Shown here in pieces: positions 25,815 through 33,039 of a stretch of DNA of 34,739 nucleotides. Each line of letters begins with the position of its first letter. The stretch's first letter is position 1. Under the pieces are notes generated by a model. That model did no database searches, was not told the origin of the DNA, and saw nothing but the letters and a program-made list of their open reading frames with translations. Source of the stretch: Ignavibacteria bacterium UBA961 (lineage in GTDB: Bacteria; Bacteroidota; Ignavibacteria; Kapaibacteriales; UBA961); NCBI GenBank assembly GCA_002293005.1, contig DBCJ01000090.1, forward strand, positions 1 through 34,739. The letters run 5' to 3'. The position numbers were made by a program, and so were the translations under genes.

Positions 25815-26516
25815 ATGAGTTCACTCGCTACCATGTTGGCAACGATGTCCGATATTGATTCCACACTCGACGATTTGAAAGAAGAACTTGGCGATTTGCC
25901 ACAGCAAGTGAAAGATGCTGAAGAGTATGTTCGTGCAAAATCCATGCATACCGAGAAAGCCGAGAAAGATTTAAAGGAAATTGAATTATTCAAAATCAAT
26001 TCAGGAAATAGACTTCTCGAGATCAAAGACAAAGAAGATCAATTGGCTCAGCAACAATTCAATGTTCGTAATAACAAAGAATTCGATGCCATCACTAATG
26101 AAATAGAAATGCTCAGAGATGAACGCAATAAGATCTATGATGAGCAAAGAACAGTTGGAGTGAAAGAAGAAAATCTCACTTCAATTTTGGAAGAAAGCAA
26201 AAAGGAATTGGAAGAAGCTCAAAAGGGATTGGCCGGGAAAGAAGATGAACTGACATCAATTTCTCATGGACACAATGATGAGATTCTTCAACATACCAAA
26301 CAAAGAGCTGAATTGGCCCAAGCAATTCCTGTTTCAATATTGGCAGAATATGAAAGAATCAGAACTTTCCATAAGGATGCCGCGGTAAAAGTAAAGAAGA
26401 ATAGTTGCTCCGGCTGCTTTAGCAAAGTTCCACCACAAAGAATCGTTGAAATGCGTAATAAACCAGATACAATGTTCTTATGCGAACACTGCGGACGTAT
26501 TCTTCTCGGTGAATAA
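25815..26516 (+). CDS. Coiled-coil protein with C-terminal C4 zinc ribbon (CdsZ/zf-RING_7 family)
   Basis: The 233-residue protein is a long, highly charged coiled coil (about residues 10-180, with many Glu, Lys and Gln in heptads) followed by a C-terminal zinc ribbon. The ribbon has two CxxC knuckles, Cys198-Cys201 (CSGC) and Cys223-Cys226 (CEHC), separated by SKVPPQRIVEMRNKPDTMFL. The architecture and length match the widespread family that includes chlamydial CdsZ. Its general role is unsettled; nucleic-acid binding or a chaperone function has been proposed for relatives. The gene follows the Nif3-like gene, a conserved pairing, and ends 14 bases before the RNase P RNA. Confidence 0.88.
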   Translation: MSSLATMLATMSDIDSTLDDLKEELGDLPQQVKDAEEYVRAKSMHTEKAEKDLKEIELFKINSGNRLLEIKDKEDQLAQQQFNVRNNKEFDAITNEIEMLRDERNKIYDEQRTVGVKEENLTSILEESKKELEEAQKGLAGKEDELTSISHGHNDEILQHTKQRAELAQAIPVSILAEYERIRTFHKDAAVKVKKNSCSGCFSKVPPQRIVEMRNKPDTMFLCEHCGRILLGE

Positions 26517-26530
26517 TCATTCATGTATTT

Positions 26531-26917
26531 TCGGGGCTGTCGGAGAAGCGCGCCGATTAGTCGGTGAGGAAAGTCCGAACTCCACAGAGCAGCGTGCTTT
26601 GTAACACAAAGGCGATGATGCATTCCACAGGAATGAGAAGTCGACGGAAAGTGCAACAGAAAATATACCGCCGAAGCAATTCGGTAAGGGTGAAATGGTG
26701 AGGTAAAAGCTCACCGCATTTGTGGTGACACAAATGGCATGGTAAACCCCACGCGGAGCAAGGCAAATAAGAAAGAGTTGTCCTTTGGACAGTCAGACTG
26801 CTCGTTTGACATTTCCTCTTTCGGGTATGCCGCATGGAAATCATTGGCAACAATGATTCAAGATAAATGCTTCTCTTCCCTCTTGGGAAACAGAATTCGG
26901 CTTATAGACAGCTTCGA
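26531..26917 (+). ncRNA. rnpB: RNase P RNA, bacterial class A
   Basis: This is the catalytic RNA that trims the 5' leader of tRNA precursors. Conserved elements appear in order: GAGGAAAGTCCGAACTCC near 26566, the ACAGAAAATATACCGCC segment near 26656, GGTAAGGGTGAAA, and GGTAAACCCCACGCGGAGCA near 26740 followed by AAGGCAAAT. Ends are set by the P1 helix: bases 26531-26541 (TCGGGGCTGTC) pair with 26907-26917 (GACAGCTTCGA) with two G-U pairs. The 3' end is followed at once by a T-rich stretch and then the miaE start 16 bases later. The gene fits between the zinc-ribbon gene and miaE with almost no spacer. Length about 387 nt is normal. Confidence 0.96.
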
Positions 26918-26933
26918 TTTTCTTTTATACTTC

Positions 26934-27512
26934 ATGCTTTGTTTACTCAATAATACAAGACCTGAATGGGTTGATATCGCCGCGGCTGATATTGATACAC
27001 TCTTGATAGATCATGCTCATTGTGAAAAGAAAGCTGCTTATAATGCTCTCACCATGATTCAGAACTATCCTGAACATGAAGATATAGTCAGAGAAATGAT
27101 CATTATTCTAAAAGAAGAATGGGATCATTTTGAAAGAGTATATGAACGCATTCGTAATAAAGATCTGAAACTTGTAAAAGATTCAGGAAATGAATACGCA
27201 AAACAACTTTCTAAACACATCAGAAAGCATGAACCGGAAAAGATGCTTGATTTATTGCTAATTGATGGTTTAATTGAAGCTCGATCATGTGAAAGATTCT
27301 CACTCCTTGCAAAGTCCGAGTCCATATCCCAAGATTTACGGGATTTTTATCAAGAACTCTTCGCTAGTGAGGCAGGTCATTATCGCACATTCACCGATCT
27401 TGCCAGAAAATACTTCCCTACCGAAACAGTAAAACAAAGAATGCATGAATTGGCAATGATTGAGGCAAAAATCATGGATACTCTCGGCCATCAACCAACA
27501 ATGCATGGTTGA
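26934..27512 (+). CDS. miaE: tRNA-(ms2io6A)-hydroxylase
   Basis: MiaE hydroxylates the isopentenyl group of ms2i6A37 in tRNAs using a di-iron ferritin-like active site. The frame is open from 26739, but that upstream part is RNase P RNA, so the ATG at 26934 is taken; the protein then starts MLCLLNNTRPEWVDIA, the usual N-terminus, and is 192 residues. Iron ligands fit the four-helix pattern: Glu31 (HCEKKAA), Glu62 and His65 (EEWDHF), Glu115 (IEARSCERF), Glu146 and His149 (SEAGHY). The C-terminus HQPTMHG is also typical. It is followed by fmt after 3 bases, so rnpB-miaE-fmt-rsmG form a tRNA/rRNA maturation cluster. Confidence 0.93.
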   Translation: MLCLLNNTRPEWVDIAAADIDTLLIDHAHCEKKAAYNALTMIQNYPEHEDIVREMIIILKEEWDHFERVYERIRNKDLKLVKDSGNEYAKQLSKHIRKHEPEKMLDLLLIDGLIEARSCERFSLLAKSESISQDLRDFYQELFASEAGHYRTFTDLARKYFPTETVKQRMHELAMIEAKIMDTLGHQPTMHG

Positions 27513-27515
27513 ATA

Positions 27516-28445
27516 ATGAATTCCCCCTCAATTATATTCATGGGCACACCGGACTTTGCCGTACCTTCACTTAAACTACTTCATGAACAATTGGGTGTGA
27601 AAGCTGTTGTTAGTGTACCGGACAAACCTGCCGGAAGGGGTCGTAAAATACAAAGCTCTCCGGTAAGCATCTGCGCCAATGAATTGAATATCCCGCTGTT
27701 TACCCCAACTCGTTTGAAAGATCCGGATTTTGTCTCGCAAATAGCCTCACTACAACCTGATATCATTATAGTGATTGCATTCCGCATTTTGCCAAGAGAA
27801 GTGTACTCACTTGCGAAACTGGGCGCATTTAACATACATGGAAGTTTGCTTCCAAAATATCGTGGTGCAGCTCCAATACAGTGGGCAATCATCAATGGTG
27901 AAACGCATACTGGTTTAACATCATTTTTACTCAATGATACTGTTGACACAGGAAATATCATTGATCGATATTTATGTGATATTCCGAATGATATGACAGC
28001 AGGCGAGCTCTTTGAAGCATTGAAAATCCCTGCTGCTAATCTAGCACTTTCAACATGCAAAGCTTTGATCAATCATTCAGTGATTCCTCAAGTTCAAAAT
28101 GATTCGGATGCTACTCCAGCTCCAAAACTATTCCGCGATGATTGTAGAATCATATGGACAAAGTCATGTTCTGAGATTCATAATCTAGTGCGAGGAACAA
28201 ATCCCAAACCGGGTGCATGGACAATATTCAATAATGCTTCATTGAAAATTCTCAAAACACAATGTATTTCAAAAGATGTAGAATTAGGATCAGGACAATA
28301 TCTCATTACAAATGATTCTTTTCTCGTAGGAACCGGATATGGGGTTGTTTCACTTTTGAAAATACAAGAAGAAGGTAAACCAGCTCTGGCTATTTCTGAT
28401 TTTCTGCGTGGGTATAGACATGCACGCGAAGGACATTTCACATGA
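27516..28445 (+). CDS. fmt: Methionyl-tRNA formyltransferase
   Basis: Fmt formylates initiator Met-tRNA using 10-formyl-tetrahydrofolate. The 309-residue protein starts with the Rossmann strand IIFMGTPDFAVPSLKLL, has the KPAGRGRK loop that contacts tRNA (about 38-44), and the catalytic triad region FNIHGSLLPKYRGAAPIQWAI (Asn106, His108) with Asp144 in NDTVDTGNII. The C-terminal OB-like domain follows (IHNLVRGTNPKPGAW). Length and motifs are complete. It is tightly packed between miaE (3 bases) and rsmG (4-bp ATGA overlap), pointing to translational coupling. Confidence 0.96.
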   Translation: MNSPSIIFMGTPDFAVPSLKLLHEQLGVKAVVSVPDKPAGRGRKIQSSPVSICANELNIPLFTPTRLKDPDFVSQIASLQPDIIIVIAFRILPREVYSLAKLGAFNIHGSLLPKYRGAAPIQWAIINGETHTGLTSFLLNDTVDTGNIIDRYLCDIPNDMTAGELFEALKIPAANLALSTCKALINHSVIPQVQNDSDATPAPKLFRDDCRIIWTKSCSEIHNLVRGTNPKPGAWTIFNNASLKILKTQCISKDVELGSGQYLITNDSFLVGTGYGVVSLLKIQEEGKPALAISDFLRGYRHAREGHFT

Positions 28446-29107
28446 TGGATCCATTGGAATTTTGGACAATTTGCAATGCGAATGGAATCTTGCTCTCACG
28501 AGAACAAGTCTCTACTTTTGAGCGTTTTCACAATGAATTGATCTATTGGAATGAAAAAGTGAATCTCATTTCAAGAAAAGATATGGAGAATATCTGGGTT
28601 CGTCATTTCATGCATTCACTCAGCATAGTCAAATCACAATTACTAATTGATAAAGCAAAATGTCTGGATGTTGGTTGTGGTGGAGGCTTTCCAGGAATTC
28701 CAGTAGGCATAGCTCGTCCTGATCTTTCAATTTCCATGGTAGATTCCATTGCAAAGAAAATGAAATTGACTTCCATGTTTGCTGAACATACGGGACAAAG
28801 AAATTTCACATCATATACTTCCAGAATGGAAGATCTTGCACAAAACAAGCAACAACTTTCACATTATGACTATGTGATTGCAAGAGCAGTTGCTCCAATT
28901 ACCTCACTCATACAATGGACAAAACCCTTGTTGAAGAAGAATGGGAAATATGTGCTTTTGAAAGGTGGTGATTTGACCTTGGAAAAACAAGATGCAATCA
29001 CAGCTTTTCCCAATCTTTCCATTGAAGAAATCCAAATTCATTGGAATGGAATTGAATGGTTCACTCAAGAAGATAAAAAGATTATTGTGTGTTCATTTAT
29101 TTCTTAG
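28442..29107 (+). CDS. rsmG: 16S rRNA (guanine527-N7)-methyltransferase RsmG/GidB
   Basis: RsmG methylates G527 of 16S rRNA using S-adenosylmethionine. The 221-residue protein has the N-terminal helical cap with YWNEKVNLISRKDMENIWVRH, the SAM motif CLDVGCGGGFPGIP (74-87), MVDSIAKKMKL as motif II, and ARAVAPITSLIQW with the conserved RAVA segment. A second ATG at 28445 is possible, but the one at 28442 gives the ATGA overlap with fmt. rsmG often lies near the replication origin, which gives some weight to the DnaA-box pair in the gap that follows. Confidence 0.95.
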   Translation: MMDPLEFWTICNANGILLSREQVSTFERFHNELIYWNEKVNLISRKDMENIWVRHFMHSLSIVKSQLLIDKAKCLDVGCGGGFPGIPVGIARPDLSISMVDSIAKKMKLTSMFAEHTGQRNFTSYTSRMEDLAQNKQQLSHYDYVIARAVAPITSLIQWTKPLLKKNGKYVLLKGGDLTLEKQDAITAFPNLSIEEIQIHWNGIEWFTQEDKKIIVCSFIS

Positions 29108-29332
29108 TCAATATTGATCTTTCCTACTGATCTCATTGAATGAAATGTCATATTCACTAGTATTGGATAACTTATCCACATATAACTTTTCTAGTTTCAT
29201 ATAGTTCTAATCGCTATACCTTCATTTATTGTCAATAACTTACACGACTTGCATATATTTTTGGGCTAATTTTCTGAACATACCATCAATAAGTTAATTC
29301 TCTAATCGTTAGTAACATGGTTTTCAACGACA
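29108..29332. other. AT-rich intergenic region after rsmG, with an opposed DnaA-box-like pair
   Basis: This is the first part of the only gap over 300 bases (29108-29468). It has no open frame of note and is strongly AT-rich. At 29164-29180 the sequence TGGATAACTTATCCACA contains an exact E. coli-type DnaA box TTATCCACA (29172-29180) and, sharing the palindrome, TTATCCAAT on the other strand. A weaker match (TTATTGACA, minus strand) is at 29230-29238. No terminator hairpin for rsmG was seen. The second part of the gap holds the promoter and leader of the next gene. Confidence 0.5.
29164..29180. repeat. Palindromic DnaA-box pair
   Basis: TGGATAA and TTATCCA are perfect inverted copies with one base between them. 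The right copy extends to TTATCCACA, the consensus DnaA box, and the left to TTATCCAAT on the minus strand. The palindrome could equally be an operator for an unidentified regulator. Confidence 0.5.
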
Positions 29333-29340
29333 TACCTTTG
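29333..29340 (+). promoter_or_regulatory. Candidate -7 box (TACCTTTG) of the lytic transglycosylase gene
   Basis: TACCTTTG is an exact TAnnTTTG match and the most classical version in the window. A weak -33-like TTAG is 20 bases upstream. If used, the transcript has a leader of about 120 bases before the ATG at 29469. Confidence 0.5.
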
Positions 29341-29415
29341 TAAGAGCAAAAGAATGAAGCATTTATGAATTTTTTTCAATTTGAATAATGCTTTCTCAAG
29401 AGGTATATTGTGATT

Positions 29416-29462
29416 CACATCGAGCAGCAACGATGTGATAGTTTTACACACTATCTAGGGAG
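29416..29462 (+). promoter_or_regulatory. Structured 5' leader: two consecutive hairpins and ribosome-binding site
   Basis: Hairpin one pairs CACATCG (29416-29422) with CGATGTG (29431-29437) around an 8-base loop. Hairpin two pairs GATAGT (29437-29442) with ACTATC (29450-29455) around a 7-base loop. They share one base and run straight into TAGGGAG (29456-29462), a strong ribosome-binding site 6 bases before the ATG. The position suggests control of translation initiation or transcript stability. No known riboswitch class is recognised. Confidence 0.5.
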
Positions 29463-29468
29463 TAACCG

Positions 29469-32096
29469 ATGGTAGGAATCATCAAACACATATATGGACT
29501 GTGCGTCTTGTCATTATGCATGATGCTTTTTCATGCACCGCCTGTACTTGCACAAAAGTCGCAGCAGAGTCAATCCACCCAACAAGTCATCAAATCTGAA
29601 GGCGACCAAAAAAATGCCGCAGATTTTGTCATTTCTCAAAAATTGGAAAAAGCTAGACAAAAGTATCTCAAAGCTTTGACTGCGATTGAGAATGATGACA
29701 CACTATCGATTCCACGCTTATTTGAAGATGCAGTTCAGGCATTGAACTCCCTGGCAAGCTATCCCGGTATTGAATCTAATGATGATTTCGCCGACTTGGC
29801 GCAATCCATAATCGATGATTATGAGAGTTATGTTCAAATCATTGACAGTTTGCCTGAGAGCTCTTCGGCATTTATGCTCCGAAACAAAATCTACCAAGAA
29901 GTTGAGGAAATTGACCCCAATTCTCCGGCGATGTCAACTTTACAATTTGCCAGTTCCCGAGTTTCAGGTGCTCCCGGAATTCCGGGGATGACAATTCCAT
30001 TGGAGATAAATGAATATGTCCAGAAAAACATAACATTTTTGTCTCAAGACAAAGGAAGAAAGTTTTTCAAACGTTGGATAGAAAGAAGCAGTCGCTGGTT
30101 TCCAATGCTGAAGCGCATTGCCAAAGAAGAGGACATGCCGGAAGAGATCATTCATCTTTCGATGATTGAAAGCGCTTTAAACCCGAATGCTGTATCATGG
30201 GCAAAAGCTGTCGGCATGTGGCAGTTCATGCAAGCTGCAGCGAGTGATTATGGTCTAAAAATGACTTCATGGGTTGATGAAAGAAGAGATCCTGAGAAAT
30301 CAACCAGAGCAGCCATGAGATATCTCAAGTGGTTGTATAATGAATTTGGTGATTGGCATTTGGCTTTGGCCGCCTATAACAGTGGTCCAAATGGTCCTGT
30401 TCGCCGTGGGATTGCACGCCTTCAGAAAGATGCACCGACATTCTGGGATATTCGAGAATACTTGCCAAAAGAAACCAAAAACTATGTGCCTCTTTTCATA
30501 GCAACTTCAATTATTTGTTTGAATCAAGAGCAATATGGTTTTACAAAAGATGAATTGGCATCCGAGCCGGAATATTCATATGAAACATATCCTATTGATG
30601 GTTCAATCAGTCTTAAAACACTCGCGAAGTGTTTGAATGAACCGGTTGAAAATCTGAAGAATTTGAATCCTGAATTGGTGGGTCTAACCACTCCTCCGGA
30701 TAGCGATAAGCCATATGATCTGAAACTCCCGATCGGAAGTAAAGAACTATTTGCAGCAAATTTCTCTAAGTTGACTGAAGAAGAGTTAAATCCTTGGGTA
30801 ATTCATACTGTTGATAAAGGCGAAACAGTCTCCAGCATTGCCGGACAATATGCAGTGAATACTCAGGATATTATCGGAAGCAATAAACTTCCTTCCGGTA
30901 ATAAAGTAAAGAAAGGGATGACTCTCCGCATTCCTCGTGAAGCTTTGGGAACAGCAACAATTGCAAAGGTTAAAAATGATTCAATCATTGAATCTAATCC
31001 TGTTGCGACACAAAACAATACTACACAAAGCCCGATTATTGCCAGCAACAATCAAGTTAAGGATACAATCCTTGAGCAATCACCCAAGAAAGAAACAACA
31101 ATCAGGTCAAATCCTAATCCTGTAATTTCTGCACCGGTGATTGCAGAGAAGCAGACTCCCATTCAATCTCAGCCGATTGAATCACAAGTTCCAAGTGTGA
31201 CTTCAAATGCTAAAATTGAAAATACTGCATCACAAAATGTGATTGTATCCAATCAAGTTACTACTCAAATTGCTTCGAATTCGGATCAAACACAAGCCGA
31301 ACAAACACAGAAGAAAAGTGGTCGTGCTCATGTGAAGCATATTGTCAGATCAGGAGAAACACTGTACTCTTTGGCACAGCGTTATGGCGTTCGCATGACG
31401 GATCTTAGAAATTGGAATGGTATTACATTCGATGCCAATCAATTGTCCGAAGGACAAGAATTGATAGTATCTTCCACAGCAAGTCCTAAACTCGTATATA
31501 TTCAGTCAGAAAAGAACAGAGACAATTCACCTTCACTGAAAAGAGGCGGTAAACACACTGTTAAGAAAGGTGAAACTCTCGCACAAATCGCTGATGATTA
31601 TGGAGTGGATCTTGAGTCATTGCGACAAGAAAACAAAATCAAGAAATCAGGTTCGGTTCAATATGGAACAGTTCTACGAATTCCAAATCAAAAATACGCA
31701 GATGAAAGAGCCACCAGAGCTGTTTCCAAGCGTAGAGCATCGGGTTCTACTTTAAAAGTGCATTCACTTAAAAAAGGTGAAACACTCTCCAAAATTGCGG
31801 CGATGTATAATGTGAGTGAAAGAGATCTTCGCTCATGGAATCCCGGAATAAAAGCAAACAAGATTGTTCGTGGACAAAAAATCAAGCTCTATGCGAAAGT
31901 CACCGGAAAAGGAAGTTCATCGGATTCACGCAGCAAGTCTTCTTCCAAACTGCCAAAGCAGTATAAAGTTCGCAAAGGTGATTCAATGAAAAGCATTGCA
32001 AACAAATTCGGCATTTCAGTGAGTCAGCTGAAAAAGAAAAACAAAAAAGCAGGTGAAGGAAAACTAAAAGCCGGACAATCTTTACGATTGCAATAA
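29469..32096 (+). CDS. mltD: MltD-like membrane/periplasmic lytic transglycosylase with five LysM repeats
   Basis: Lytic transglycosylases cleave the glycan strands of peptidoglycan to 1,6-anhydro products. The 875-residue protein has a signal peptide (cleavage after PPVLAQ), a helical N-terminal region, and an SLT domain at about 220-350 with IHLSMIESALNPNAVSWA, catalytic Glu234, VGMWQFM and ALAAYNSGP. After a Gln/Ser/Asn-rich linker are five LysM repeats starting near residues 441, 622, 694, 762 and 830, each with a GETL-like or GDSM turn, for binding GlcNAc strands. A further LysM-like remnant around 375-420 is possible. E. coli MltD has fewer LysM units, so this version is enlarged. The transcript has a structured leader and ends at a strong intrinsic terminator. 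Confidence 0.92.
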   Translation: MVGIIKHIYGLCVLSLCMMLFHAPPVLAQKSQQSQSTQQVIKSEGDQKNAADFVISQKLEKARQKYLKALTAIENDDTLSIPRLFEDAVQALNSLASYPGIESNDDFADLAQSIIDDYESYVQIIDSLPESSSAFMLRNKIYQEVEEIDPNSPAMSTLQFASSRVSGAPGIPGMTIPLEINEYVQKNITFLSQDKGRKFFKRWIERSSRWFPMLKRIAKEEDMPEEIIHLSMIESALNPNAVSWAKAVGMWQFMQAAASDYGLKMTSWVDERRDPEKSTRAAMRYLKWLYNEFGDWHLALAAYNSGPNGPVRRGIARLQKDAPTFWDIREYLPKETKNYVPLFIATSIICLNQEQYGFTKDELASEPEYSYETYPIDGSISLKTLAKCLNEPVENLKNLNPELVGLTTPPDSDKPYDLKLPIGSKELFAANFSKLTEEELNPWVIHTVDKGETVSSIAGQYAVNTQDIIGSNKLPSGNKVKKGMTLRIPREALGTATIAKVKNDSIIESNPVATQNNTTQSPIIASNNQVKDTILEQSPKKETTIRSNPNPVISAPVIAEKQTPIQSQPIESQVPSVTSNAKIENTASQNVIVSNQVTTQIASNSDQTQAEQTQKKSGRAHVKHIVRSGETLYSLAQRYGVRMTDLRNWNGITFDANQLSEGQELIVSSTASPKLVYIQSEKNRDNSPSLKRGGKHTVKKGETLAQIADDYGVDLESLRQENKIKKSGSVQYGTVLRIPNQKYADERATRAVSKRRASGSTLKVHSLKKGETLSKIAAMYNVSERDLRSWNPGIKANKIVRGQKIKLYAKVTGKGSSSDSRSKSSSKLPKQYKVRKGDSMKSIANKFGISVSQLKKKNKKAGEGKLKAGQSLRLQ

Positions 32097-32119
32097 GCTA
32101 TTAGTATTTAAAATTGGTC

Positions 32120-32156
32120 AAACGGCGAAACATTTACTTGTTTTGCCGTTTTTTTT
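32120..32156 (+). terminator. Intrinsic terminator after the lytic transglycosylase gene
   Basis: AACGGCGAAACA (32121-32132) pairs with TGTTTTGCCGTT (32139-32150), a 12-bp stem with one G-U pair and a TTTACT loop, extended by one A-T pair and followed directly by a run of T. It begins 24 bases after the stop codon. It is the clearest rho-independent terminator in the window and isolates the mltD unit from the DUF3108 gene. Confidence 0.9.
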
Positions 32157-32168
32157 GAAAATGAGATT

Positions 32169-32948
32169 ATGATTCAAAGACTCATCCACATATCATTTCT
32201 TTTCTTGTGCATCACTCTGAATGCTCAGCAATCACTGAGAACAATAGAGAATGAAGCATTTGGACTTGGTGAAAAATTGGAATACAAAGTCGGCTATCAA
32301 TTTGTCAAAGCCGGTGATGCATATTTCCATATTCAACCGAAGTCTGTGATGTATAAAGGAAGACCGTGCTATGATATTCGATTCGAAGTGCGTTCTCTCA
32401 AATCATTGGACTGGCTCTATCGAGTGCATGATTTGTATAGAACCATTGTTGATATCGATGGCATTTATCCATATTATTTCGAACAGAGAATCCGTGAAGG
32501 TGGTTATAGCAGAGATGCCAAAGCATATTTTGACCACTCTGGGAAAAAGGCAATGGTCGGAGATAAATCATTCCCCTTCCCTACATTTTCCCATGATATA
32601 GTATCTGCATTTTTCTTTGTTCGTACAATGGACTTACAAACCAAGAAGAAAGGTGATGTCATTCAAATGAAAAACTTTGTTGATGATAGTACCTATACAT
32701 TGGGAGTAAAGATTCATGGAAAACAAACCGTGACCGTTGAAGCCGGGACATTTGAGTGCATTGTCATTGAACCAATGGTGACCAAAGGCGGACTCTTTAA
32801 AAGTGAAGGGAAAATTCTCATATGGGTTACTGATGATGAGAGAAAAATTCCAGTAAAAGTAAGTACGAAAGTCCTCATAGGGGCCATTGAAGCGGAATTG
32901 ACGAGATTTTCCGGAACAAGAGGACCTGTCAATGCAAAAATCAAATGA
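32169..32948 (+). CDS. Exported DUF3108-domain protein
   Basis: The 259-residue protein has a signal peptide (MIQRLIHISFLFLCITLNAQ) and a mature beta-rich domain that matches DUF3108 as found in Bacteroidota and Proteobacteria: FGLGEKLEYKVGYQFVKAGDAY near the start, YRVHDLYRTIVDIDGIYPYYFEQRIREGGY-like middle, DIVSAFFFVR, and VEAGTFECIVIEPMV with ILIWVTDDERKIPVKVSTKV at the end. The function is unknown; the fold is thought to resemble lipid-binding LolA-like barrels. It starts 13 bases after the terminator T-run and no clear promoter was found in that short gap, so its expression may depend on read-through. The following mutase has its own promoter-like box. Confidence 0.85.
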   Translation: MIQRLIHISFLFLCITLNAQQSLRTIENEAFGLGEKLEYKVGYQFVKAGDAYFHIQPKSVMYKGRPCYDIRFEVRSLKSLDWLYRVHDLYRTIVDIDGIYPYYFEQRIREGGYSRDAKAYFDHSGKKAMVGDKSFPFPTFSHDIVSAFFFVRTMDLQTKKKGDVIQMKNFVDDSTYTLGVKIHGKQTVTVEAGTFECIVIEPMVTKGGLFKSEGKILIWVTDDERKIPVKVSTKVLIGAIEAELTRFSGTRGPVNAKIK

Positions 32949-32987
32949 TGAAGGATGTAAATTAGGTTCTGATTAGTGTTTTTACCG

Positions 32988-32995
32988 TAAATTTG
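32988..32995 (+). promoter_or_regulatory. Candidate -7 box (TAAATTTG) of the mutase gene
   Basis: TAAATTTG matches TAnnTTTG exactly, 44 bases before the ATG at 33040. The surrounding TTTTACCGTAAATT is also found before the arginase gene at 10108-10121. No strong -33 element is present. Confidence 0.45.
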
Positions 32996-33039
32996 CCCAT
33001 ATCTTTTTATGCATATTCACTCTCAATTCGAGCAGAATT

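Noticed and set aside
26739..26933. Apparent 65-residue N-terminal extension of the miaE frame
   Set aside because: The extension lies within and just after the RNase P RNA, has no similarity to MiaE proteins, and the ATG at 26934 gives the normal N-terminus.
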